Below are positions 51,601-62,150 of a stretch of DNA of 64,000 nucleotides, piece by piece. Position 1 is the stretch's first letter; every line of letters begins with the position of its first letter. Below the pieces are notes generated by a model. That model was not told where the DNA came from. It did not search any database and worked only from the letters and a program-made list of their open reading frames with translations. The position numbers and the translations under genes were made by a program. Origin of the DNA: Ceratodon purpureus (Eukaryota; Streptophyta; Bryopsida; Pseudoditrichales; Ditrichaceae); NCBI GenBank assembly GCA_014871385.1, contig CM026421.1:19317981-19381980 (forward strand), written 5' to 3'.

Positions 51601-53047
51601 TGCTCAGTCCAGTTGAGTCCTGATGATGCTCTAGCAACCAGTTCGCTATTTCCTCAATCTGCTCTTCGCTTGGGGTAATCCCTAGGAGCCAGAACCGCTT
51701 CCCGTAGTACAAAGCAGCCCCGTCGCACTTCACCAGATCCATAATATTAGGACACTGAGAAACAATCCCTACAGGCGCATCCCGAAGCAGCATATCACAG
51801 AGCATTGTCTGCGTCCGTAAGATATGCTTCTCCCGCTTCTGATTTTCAAGCTCGACTTCCATGTTGAGCTGCAGCCCGAACACCTGCATAAGAAACTCGC
51901 ACGCCGACCTTAGAGGAAAGGAAATCGTCCTCGCGGAGGTGTGATGACACACCACCAACCCCCAGAGACGCCGAGCTCGCGTCTGCTGACCCCCGAAATC
52001 GTCTTCCTGGTCGTTCACTATGACGGCCATCGTCACAGACGCCACCGACCCCATGTTACCCATGTACTGCGCATGGCAGCCATGAGGAGCTCGCAGAGTA
52101 GATCCTGCTAAACTTATCGGCTGACGCAGGTCCTTATCCTGAATCACCTTCACTGGCGGCGCACAGCAATCCACGATCATGCGAACCCTGTTCTTCATGA
52201 ACAAAAACCTTGAAGCTTGGGGTATGTCAGTCGAAGGGTAGTGCAACCCTAAATACGGTTCCAAGTCCGATCTCCTAATCTCGGCCAAGACCTCCCCGTG
52301 CTCGTCTTCGTGAAACTTGTACGCCATCACACGGTCATAGCCCGTGAGCTCACGGACCTCCTCCACAACCGTATCACACAGTAAACCAATGTCACCTCCA
52401 GAAAGCGCCTGGAGACGCGCAATTGCTTTCGCTGCTAGCTTGTGAGAGTGCAATGCACCGGCGGTAGACACGATCACGTCGTTCGGCCGCACAGGCTCGA
52501 AGTCCATCACTATCCCCACGTCAATGCGGTGGATGATAGCATAAAACGGCTTCCCAGACGCTCTAGAGTGGACCGAAATCGGGTTAACCAAGCTCAAATC
52601 GGCAGCGCCGGCAGCTCGCTCCAGAGCGGTCGCGCTAGAAGGCGTAAACAACGACCTCGCATCGGTGCCAATTCCCAGCACATCCTGCTGCCCGAGGCTC
52701 GGCACCGCCTGCGGCATTACATCGAGCAGCTCCGGCGCATTCTCACTATACGCTATCACACGAAACGTATTCTCCTCCACCGCTAGCATACACCCGAACG
52801 TCTGCGTAAGCCCCCCTCTCTGCATACGCTGCAGGTACGCCGTCACCGCCTGCGCAGGCACCTGCTGCTGCCCGGTGGATTTCGCCGCCTGCGCAACCGA
52901 TTTCGAGTAATCAAACGAGTCCCCCGAGTCGTTCGATTCCTCGTACACCGCCTGCAGCTTCGCATCCGATGTCGTCTGCGCCACTCGCACACTATGCTTC
53001 GACTTTATCCCACTCCCTGACGAATACGCCATCTTCGCAGACGCCAT
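48609..53047 (-). CDS. PHY: Phytochrome (red/far-red photoreceptor)
   Basis: Seven exons on the minus strand: 53047-51492, 51400-50910, 50712-50396, 50152-49886, 49658-49426, 49251-48958 and 48831-48609, total 3381 bp and 1126 residues with all phases consistent. The start gives [10 protein letters not shown], a Ser-rich N-terminal extension. A PAS domain spans about 70-190 and the GAF domain about 220-400. The bilin-binding Cys324 lies in [21 protein letters not shown] domain follows, then two PAS repeats (from about 590 to 860) and a histidine-kinase-related domain with [13 protein letters not shown] in place of the H-box, so the phospho-acceptor His is absent. The ATP-binding part is represented by [13 protein letters not shown]. 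It is a dimeric cytosol/nucleus light sensor. Seed-plant PHY genes normally have three coding introns; all three positions are present here plus three extra ones. Confidence 0.96.
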
Positions 53048-54110
53048 CACCCCCCCTCCACTCCACCAAAAAAAAAACCAACTCCTCACCTCCCTACCCC
53101 CCACCACAAGGTTTAAGGGTTTATCCTTGTCTATCTCCTCCCCTCCTCCACCACACCATCCCCCCTCCTCACCACATTCCCCCTCCCACCAATTCCCAAC
53201 TCCCCTCCACCTCTCCACCCCCCTCTCCAACCCCCTCTCAACCCCCGTCTCCCAAACACCACATCACAACTACCAAACCACCACAACACTCCACCATCAA
53301 CACAATATCCTCAAAAACACTTCGCTCAGCTCCGAGCTGAGCTCACAATACGCACTCCACTCCACTCCACTCCACGCCTTCCCCTTCAAAGCTGAATCCA
53401 ATCGCACCTCGTCACCTCACCATGGTCCCTGTCGTGCACATCCGTCCTCCTCCTCCACATCCACAACCTCGACCCACAAGCTGCAGTACTTCACCATCAC
53501 CTCCACCTCCAACGACCTCTCCACTAATCTTCACGACTCTCTACACAAGAATACCCCCTTCCATAATATGATATTGGACAATGATATGAGCATGAGCATG
53601 AACTTGGCTGAGCACCACAGAGTCCATAGATAGATAGAGAGGGATACAGTCCTCGTGCACTGTACTGAGATGGAGGAAGGGAGGGAGGGAGTGAGCTCAG
53701 CTGTGATGGAGGTGCCCAGTGGGGAGTATACAGTAGTGAAGTAGGAGCAGAGTTGTTTCTGTGCTGTCTGGGGCCTTGATGAGGGGGAAGGGGGGCCAAT
53801 GGGGGGGGTGGAGGGGGAGCAGGGACTTCGGAGCCAGTGGGGTGCCCCTCTCGGGGAGGGGGGCTGCTACCCCTCGGGGGGTGGATGAATGAGGGGTGGT
53901 TTGGGATGGAAGTGGGGTGGTTTTGGATGGATGAGGGAGGGGCTGGGCGGATTGCGCTCATAATGTTAACGTTCGTGTACCCAGGTTGGCCACTAGTGTG
54001 GGCTGTGACGACTGGGACTCCCACCTCATGCAACTTGCACTTTGCCTTCCTCGATTGCTTGCTTCTAGAGCTGCAAGTTGTTGTTGTTGTTGTTGTTTGA
54101 AGGAGGAGGA
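53048..54110 (-). promoter_or_regulatory. Phytochrome 5' leader/promoter region, strongly strand-biased
   Basis: Upstream of the PHY ATG the minus strand is G-rich to about 53300 and then C/T-rich farther out. An ATG at 53961 opens a Pro/Ser-rich frame of about 145 codons (MSAIRPAPPSSIQNHPTS) ending at 53524, which would be an upstream ORF if the leader reaches that far. A GTT microsatellite (8 units) lies at about 54077-54098. No TATA box was assigned. No separate gene is claimed. Confidence 0.4.
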
Positions 54111-54289
54111 GGGGTGGGGTATTGGTTGTTTTTTTAGACCAGGAGTGCTGGTGAAGAAAGTTGAGATAGCCCTCTTGTTTCAAAAAAATAAAAAAATAAA
54201 AAAAATAAAAATAAAAAATAAAAAAAAATTGAGATAGCCCATTTTCATTTGGAACTCCAATTTCGCTAGCCTTCTCCATCTCTTTGTGT

Positions 54290-57246
54290 AGTTAGGGAGT
54301 GAGTCAAGGCATCTTTGACCTTCTAGATGGAGTACCTTTCTTCTCAGCATGGGGATGGGATCCATTACTGGTTTGAAGGGTGGTTTAGACCAAATTTTTT
54401 GATAAATTGTCTCAAATAAAATATCAAATCGATAAACAACCTATGAAATGAATTTTTTTTACTCTGGAGGTGGTTTTGTTTTGACAATCTCAAATGTATT
54501 CATGTTAAATACTTGTACCAAAAATCTCAATGCTTAGTATTGGAAATTTTGGAGTTGCCCATTGACAACCCAAAAAAATGACTCGAAGAAAAATAATTTC
54601 TTTTTGAAAAGCCAAGTGAAATAAATTATTACATTTGCATAAAGCTCTTGGTAGTTCCCTACAGCCACGTATATTTTCCAAAATCATATTTTAAATGAAC
54701 ATTGTAGAAACTAGCCAACTAGTCCCTTAGACATTAATCAACAAGTCTACTTTGCATTAGCATTCTTAGTTTCATTTTGGTTCAAGATTCCCAAAATCTG
54801 CATTCTTCTGTGTTGTAGATTTGACATTACTCCAATTTTTTTGATAGCTTTCCACTGTTGACGCACTTTGATACAAATATAATCACATATCAAATTTGTC
54901 CAGAATTATTTCATTAATAAACGTTTTTAAAAAGATCAGGAAACCAAGTGAGGCATTTCAGGGGGCTTTAGCACTTTTTAGCACAAAATAAAAATTAATA
55001 ATAAAAGCAACCAAGTTCATGAAGGCTGGACATTCTATAATATTAAGTGAATTATTAATCATGACGTGTAGGAAGTATGACACCACAATGTGAGCAGTGG
55101 AGCTACTGGTTAACACCTCTTTTACCAATCACCTGTTTGATCTTGATTTTTGCAGATTGCAGATTCATGACTTGGCCTATCTTTTTCAATTTCCATGGTC
55201 CAACTTAGTGCACCAGAAACTTGGCCTAGTCATCAAACAGAAAGGGGGAGTTTCCAAGAATTTAAAAAATGAGATTACATCATGAGGCTTCATTCTTTTG
55301 ATCAGTACTATATAATATTAAGCGTAATAAATGATTGGAATTCAATTGAAAACTAGTGGCTAATTGTATGTGTTTCTACAAGTGTGATAAGTACAATATA
55401 TCATATTAGAAACATCATGAAATAAAAGAAATATAAAAATTCATCTAAATATTTATAGACATCTATTTTTTGTCAAAAATGTATCATGTAATTTATCGAA
55501 TAACTAATAAGAATAATAATCAACAGTTTCTAAGGTCCTCATAAACAATAGTTTTGATGAAAAACCTAAACTTTACAACAGTTTTGATTCATCAACCGGA
55601 CCTCATTACATTCTTCATTTACAACCTTCTTTATTCCTTCTCCTTTTGGATTTTTCTGATGAAGTGGCAATTTCAAACAAATTTCTTCTATTATTCTTTT
55701 CAAAATGTCTCATCTCAATTTTCTTTAAATTTTTTAAGGTTAGCAAGATTTGTCGTATTCACAAGCTTTGTAGGATTCACAAACTTTGCAAGACAACAAC
55801 CGTTTGTTTCCAGTCTCCTTATCTTGCTTTAAGAAGATTATAAATGGAATGACATCTTGAGAGTAATTTTTATTTTTTGCTTATTTGAAAACCCTTAGTC
55901 TTCCTTTTTTACAAGTTCTCAAACTCTTTAATATAATTGTAAATCAATATCCAATTTCTTCACTTGGTCTCGTGAAAGCTATGGAAATTTTCATCATATT
56001 GCCGAAAGGTCATGATTTACTATGAATATGCATTGTGCTATCCATCATCAACATAAACTCATTTTGTTTTTTTTATAGCATCAATAAAAAACACTTTCTA
56101 TATATTTTTTTCTTATACTCACCATTTTTCCTCTTTCAAGCCAAATGAATCAAGTTTTTCAAGTATGCTCATTCTTATTCTTTTTAAGTCTAGATGAATC
56201 AAGCTTTTAGATGAATCAAGGTTTACCCTCACACAAAAGGATATACTAAAAGATATAATAACAAGATGAGTAAGTTGTCCTTTGAACTTATAGACAAATT
56301 TAACTTTATTGGTTACGTTTTAAATTTTTGAACTTGATGACTCAATACTTCATCATTTAAATTGGATGAAAAATTGCACTTTGTTTACTATTTTGTCTAA
56401 AACTTGTTCTCCAAGGCATAGTTGTCCACCTTCTCGTTAATGTCCTTGTAAACTCCGGTTAGAGGTGGATTTAATTTCTTAATACAATTCCCAACACACA
56501 TTCCCGCTACCAGTAATCCCTATTGATACTATTTGTTCTACCGGTTTCCACGAGTAAAAAGCAAAGAGTACATTAACTTTAAATTCAAAAACATGTTCCA
56601 AATGAGATCGCTCGACCATAAACTGCTCTGACAAAGTGAGTTTTATTTCTGAAGTGACTTCATTTCTCCATGATTTTCCAAACAACATCAATTTTGTCAA
56701 GCAAAACAATGTGAGGTTAAAGTAAGGTTAAAGGTGTGGTCTTACTTCTGTAGATTTATAATATTTTTGTAGAATAATAAAACTAATTTATAGAACTATT
56801 ATAAAATAGCGCACAAAGTTCTAAAAGCTTAAGCTTGCCTCCATCTCCACCTTCATAATTATTTTTTGCATTTTTAGTTGTTACAAAGATTCCATAATTA
56901 CATGCCTATGGAATTCTTAAGAGTGCACTCCTAGTCATTACCTACATTTAAAATCAATGACTAACTAGGCCACCATCCAATTCTCGATGACTATGAGCTC
57001 ACTCTAGCCATATAATCACTTTGAAGATGGCCTAGCGTTGTCAATTTTAGCTCATGTGTTGGCTCATATTTAATGAGAAAGAAAGAGGCTTAGATTTGGC
57101 ATCGGCATGGTGGAATGGACTAATGAGTTGCTTTGTAAGAGAGTCCTTACAACTTAAAAGGAGAGGTTTTGCTAAGGACTTCAAAGAAGAGGTCATGCTA
57201 AAAACTTGGAGTCCAATAATTGATTAGGTCATGGAGTTGGGAGCCA
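54290..57246. other. Gene-free AT-rich stretch
   Basis: Long AT-rich DNA upstream of the phytochrome region. Open frames are short and of low complexity, for example Phe-rich at 55554-55832. The duplicated phrase 'attcacaagctttgtaggattcacaaactttg' type repeat at about 55758-55790 is a small tandem duplication. No gene or intact element was recognised. Confidence 0.5.
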
Positions 57247-57250
57247 TTAA

Positions 57251-58124
57251 CCCCTAAAAGACAATAGTCCTAGAAGTCAAGATTTTTTGAAACTTTTTGT
57301 GAATATAGGCAATAACAAGAAATTTGAGGGAATCTATTTTTTTTTTTCAATTGGACATTTATAAAAAAAGTTATGGCCCGAAGTGGAAAAAGCTGCTCGA
57401 TGGGCAATTCGGGCAGCCATGCTAAATATATCAATTACCTCTGAGAATATTTCTATAAATACTTCTGATGTCATCTTTGATGTTTCCAAAAATAAAAAAA
57501 CGACTTTGAGTGCATAATGTTCACTCCACAAAATATCAAAGTTTTCTCACCGTTTCGGGCAGTGTACTAAAAAAACTTCTTCTTCCTTCATAAAAGTTAG
57601 AAAAAATATTGTTTTAGGTTCTTTCTTTTTTTAGTGAAATTATGGACATCAATCTTTACTTTGACCGTTTGGATTGGGACTTTATTAAATAATGGAATTT
57701 CTAGGAAAGAAATAAGATTCAGCATTCTTGTGTATTCAACTTAATAAAAATATTGTTTTCAACATGCTACACTTGACTTTTGAGAGTAAATTTTTAATAA
57801 AATTATCTTACTTAGTCTTCTTTGACATGCATAAAAACCTCTACAACCTTTAATGCAAAATACCTAAGAAAAAAAAAGTTAGAGTGTGTCAATCTAGTCA
57901 AAGATCTTGTCAAAAAAGTTTGTTTTCAACTTTCAATTGCTATAATCTTCTAATCTCTACGGTCGATTATATTGAAATTTTTTATCTCTCTATTACAATA
58001 ATATAGTTGAAGATCTTACGGTTATAATTAGAAAAAATGATGTTTTAGTTATTCATGTTTTTTACATTGAAAATGGCAGTTTTGGAGCGTTTTTTGGTGA
58101 AACATAGTCAAAAAACTTTAGGGG
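57251..58124. mobile_element. TTAA-flanked TIR element, 0.87 kb (family copy 4)
   Basis: TTAA (57247-57250) is followed by CCCCTAAAAGACAAT, and the right end reads ACTTTAGGGG followed by TTAA (58125-58128). The outer eight bases are perfect inverted repeats. The interior contains CGGGCAG twice, as in copy 2. No transposase frame is present. Confidence 0.65.
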
Positions 58125-58401
58125 TTAATGATGTGCTTAGGGCCGTTATTTTAATTCAAAGTTTTGTTGTGTCCCCCTCCTCTTTAATCCATTGGTGTTG
58201 TATTTCATATAAAGAATAATTCATTTTTTAGTTTAATATTGAAGGCATGTCATGTAAGGTACTTGTACATATTGGATGAATGAATGAATCTTTTAATCAC
58301 ATTTGGCAGTGTGTACAAAGGATGAAAAGAGCTACACAACTTTTAGTTAAGGATGAATGGATTGGAGTCAGAGAACTCATAGATGGATTGGAGTCTGTCT
58401 A

Positions 58402-58723
58402 ACAATTTACGTTTACAACATGTGACAACTTATGTTTACAACATGTGACAACTTATGTTTACAACATGTGACAACTTATGTTTACAACATGTGACAACTT
58501 ATGTTTACAACATGTGACAACTTATGTTTACAACATGTGACAACTTATGTTTACAACATGTGACAACTTATGTTTACAACATGTGACAACTTATGTTTAC
58601 AACATGTGACAACTTATGTTTACAACATGTGACAACTTATGTTTACAACATGTGACAACTTATGTTTACAACATGTGACAACTTATGTTTACAACATGTG
58701 ACAACTTATGTTTACAACATGTG
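58402..58723. repeat. 23-bp minisatellite, 14 copies
   Basis: Exactly 14 head-to-tail units of ACAACTTATGTTTACAACAT + GTG; the first has three substitutions and the rest are essentially identical. Each unit contains the palindrome ACATGT. Diverged units continue to about 58820, interleaved with copies of GGATTGGAGT(C/T)TGT, which also occurs before the array at about 58357-58398. The near-identity of the core implies recent expansion. Confidence 0.95.
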
Positions 58724-58829
58724 CGCTAATGGATTGGAGTCTGTATGACAACTCATGTTTACAACATGTGCACTGATGGATTGGAGTTTGTCTGACAACT
58801 TATGTTTATTACATGTGCACTGAAGTTAA

Positions 58830-61780
58830 ACAACTTTCTATTTAGTGTATTGGAGTTAAACCGCTCAAGATTGAAAATGTGTATATAAGAGTTAAACAAC
58901 TCAAAATGACGTGCATCAAAATAATTTAGACTATTCTGTCATATTTAGATGGTAAAGACATAACTTTACTCTAGATATAGGAATAGAGAATATAAAGATA
59001 TATGAGCTAAATTTAGATTTGGAATATAAAGAAACATGGACTAAAGGTAAATTGTAGTTCCTACGGAGAATGACATAGTACATAAAGGCTTAGTGGTGAG
59101 AAAGTAGAGACACCTCTTCTTTGATTTTTTCTCTATGGTTGGGTGGTTGAACCTCAGGCATTATACTTTAGTACTTGTTTTTAAAGTTATTATATTGTAT
59201 ACATTGAGTTTTTTCACTCATCTTTGTTTTTACATATTATTATTATGCGTATTTTGTGAGAGTTAATGGAAAATCTATTGAGGGTTTGTTATAGTCAAGA
59301 AAGATTAATATTGTATGAAAAATAATATTGTTAAATAGTACAAATATCATCATGAAAATTAATGAATTTGTTTTTCCAAAAGTTCATCAAATACACAATT
59401 TTTAAAGAATGTCTTTTAGAGCCTTTGATGCTTAAATTTAATCTTGCTAAAACTTAAAAGCCATATATTATACTATATCTTAAACCTACATGAAGAAAAA
59501 TAAAGCATAATTATAATTTAATCATTTGTTTGATTTTGAAATAATATTATTTCAATCAAATTTCAATGGAAAATTGATAATTAAAAGTATAGACCATGGC
59601 AAACACAAGTTTAAAGAAAACACTTATAAAACACAAAATATTGATGATGAATTTTAGTATTTTTCTTCAACATTTGAATAATCAGAGGTGGATTTATAAT
59701 TATTATAGTTGCATATGATGTACATGATTGATGCATCAACTTTTCAACAATATACATTTGTTTTAAAAAGTAATAAACAGAATATAAGATGGAATTAGGA
59801 ATTTATTAGATTCCTCATTAAGCATCAATAAATAATTTTTATATACCTCCAATATTAAATTTTGTTGAAAGAATGAATTTGTAGTTATGCAATTATTCTA
59901 AAAATATATTTTTACCTTTATATAATATTCTTATAATTTCATACCTATAAGGTCAATGCATGCATACAAAAAAGAATGTACTAAAAAGTTGACTTAATAT
60001 ACCATGCATATAATCAGAACTTACCATGCGTAAATAGATAACAATATCAATGCATATCCATATTGTGATTTAAAGTAGATTTGTATGATTAGGTTATGGA
60101 ATTTTGAAGTTTGTAGTTTCAATACGGCTAACGTAACCAACTTCCAAATATGAAATCAGATACATTGCAATAATATTTTTCAAATTTTTACTTGTTCATC
60201 CAAAAAAATAAAAAAAATAAAAAAATGAAAGTAAAACATTTTAAAGTGAATAAAGATTCACGATTAATTTGTCTAAATTACAAATTTGCGTTAATTCAAA
60301 TATATTTATCTTTTTATAATGAAATGATTGAATTATTTAATATTCATGTTAAATATTTTATATTTTTGATGAGTTATGTTGTGACCTTTTGTGGTGACCG
60401 CAAATTCATTAATGAATTATGTGGTAACCAAAAATTCATTTTTATAAGTCCTTATAAAACAATACAATAAAAAGAACTTTTACATCCATTATAACTAGGT
60501 TTTTTTTATTGTCAAAGTTGTAATACATTACCAATAATTTTCATTACTATACAATTATAAAATTTAATTTAATTTAATTTATGTAAAAAATTTCATGATT
60601 AAGTAAATCATAATTTCAATTAAAAATGTACATTTTATGATAACATACACATAAATATACAAAATAACCATGACGTGCTACAACATTTTTGCATTTACAA
60701 TTAGTTTTTTTGTTTACATCTTTCGTTTTATAAATCTATAAAACTTTAGGAAGTATTATTATTATTATTTTTAAAATCTAAGTTTTAAAAAATAAAATAT
60801 TCATGCATTTATAAAATATATTTTGTGAAGATACATAAAACCATGAAATTAGAAAATAGTATCAAAAAGTACATTCGAAGTGATTGAAGAGTTTCACACC
60901 ATACAAAATATGACAAATAATTTTTTTTTCATGTAAGTTTTTAAAAAGAATTGTCTTGTCATTGAAAAAATATAGTGATTTACATATTTGTTTCCCAAAA
61001 AAATAAAACCACATAGGTGTTAGCAAAGTTGGAAATAAACACCAACAACATACTCATATATATTTTTACCATAAATTCGAATCTTTGGTGTCATTAATTG
61101 TGGATCTACCACAACCATGTTAAATCTCTAATTCTTATTCAAATCTTAAATTCGGTTATTTATCAATGTTCGAGGTGAACAACTATAAGAAAAAATCTAT
61201 AAATAATTGTATTTTTTAATTTCAATATAATTAGAAATTGAAATCATCTAGATTGAAAGGAAATACAAACATACATGCTGATTAATTTGTGATGGACAAT
61301 AGCCCCTAAATAATCTAGGTATTTTTTAAAAATAAATAAATATGAAAATTATTTTATTTAGTTATTAGGATTTTAAACTATGATTTTTAAAGTGATTTCA
61401 AATTATAATTTTAAAAATAAATAAATAAATAATTAAATTTATGATAATCAGATTGGTACATGTTAATATCAATTGCAGTTCCAAATGATCTTGCCTGAGT
61501 AAATGTAAAAAATAGTTTAACATTTTACAAAAATAAAACTATATTTTTTTATCCTATTTAGATGAATGCGCATTCCTTGAATAAAATTCTAGAGACAACG
61601 TGAATTACAATGAAAGCATGTTTTTTGATATATACCATTAACCTAAGCTCTTTTCTTTTCCTTCAATAGTGTAAAGAAAACAATTATGCTTATTTGTTTG
61701 TCTATATTTATTTATATTTAAAAAGATGAAGGATTATTCTAGTTTTTTGTGTATAGTGTTCTTGTAGTTCCATAAAAAAA
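58830..61780. other. Gene-free AT-rich stretch
   Basis: About 3 kb of extremely AT-rich DNA with ATT microsatellite-like runs (60755-60770) and TTTAA runs (60565-60582). The 92-codon frame at 60192-60470 is Lys/Ile/Phe-rich and looks random. No feature is supported. Confidence 0.5.
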
Positions 61781-61787
61781 CATAATA

Positions 61788-62042
61788 TTGCCGTCCTTTG
61801 CTCTTGGGCTTGTGCGTGGGCTTCTAGAGCGGCTACATGCTCTCAAAGCTCAGATACAAACTCATGTGGTGGAGCTCTTGCAGGTGGGATATCCCACATG
61901 CTGCGTCGTCGCCGTTGGACTTCGGCAGCCCTCGATTCGGATTGCTCTGAACCAAACACGTCATCCACAATTTTCGAAACCTTGCCTCGTACTCATTGTC
62001 GCAACTCACACCAATCTTCCAAACTCAAACAATAGTCTCTAA
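61788..62042 (+). other. GC-rich island, possible captured gene fragment
   Basis: About 200 bases of balanced composition stand out inside the AT desert. The plus strand reads openly for 84 codons, including RGLLERLHALKAQIQTHVVE, and contains an exon-end-like LLQ|GTGGGA. The product is not recognised. The open frame shown begins at a non-ATG codon. It is bordered on the right by the hairpin at 62042-62147 and on the left, at about 61294, by a related ACAATAGCCCCTAA phrase. It may be an exon fragment carried by a transposon. Confidence 0.35.
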
Positions 62043-62150
62043 CATATTTCATACACAAACCAACAATAGTCCCTAATTCATATTTTATTTTAAAAAGAAA
62101 AACTAGATTATATAGGGACTATTGTTGGTTTATGTATTAAATATATTGTT
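62042..62150. repeat. Hairpin with about 35-bp arms
   Basis: The left arm (about 62042-62076) and right arm (about 62112-62150) are inverted repeats with few mismatches, sharing ACCAACAATAGTCCCTA and its complement. The spacer is about 36 bp and AT-rich. A shorter copy of the phrase (AACAATAGTCTCTAA) precedes the left arm at about 62027. It is a MITE-like or small-RNA-type stem. Confidence 0.7.

Noticed and set aside
52969..53633. Pro/Ser/Thr-rich plus-strand frames
   Set aside because: They are antisense to the phytochrome start and leader and contain only simple-sequence composition.
58402..58723. CRISPR-like array
   Set aside because: The units are directly adjacent 23-mers without unique spacers, and the DNA is plant nuclear, so it is a minisatellite.
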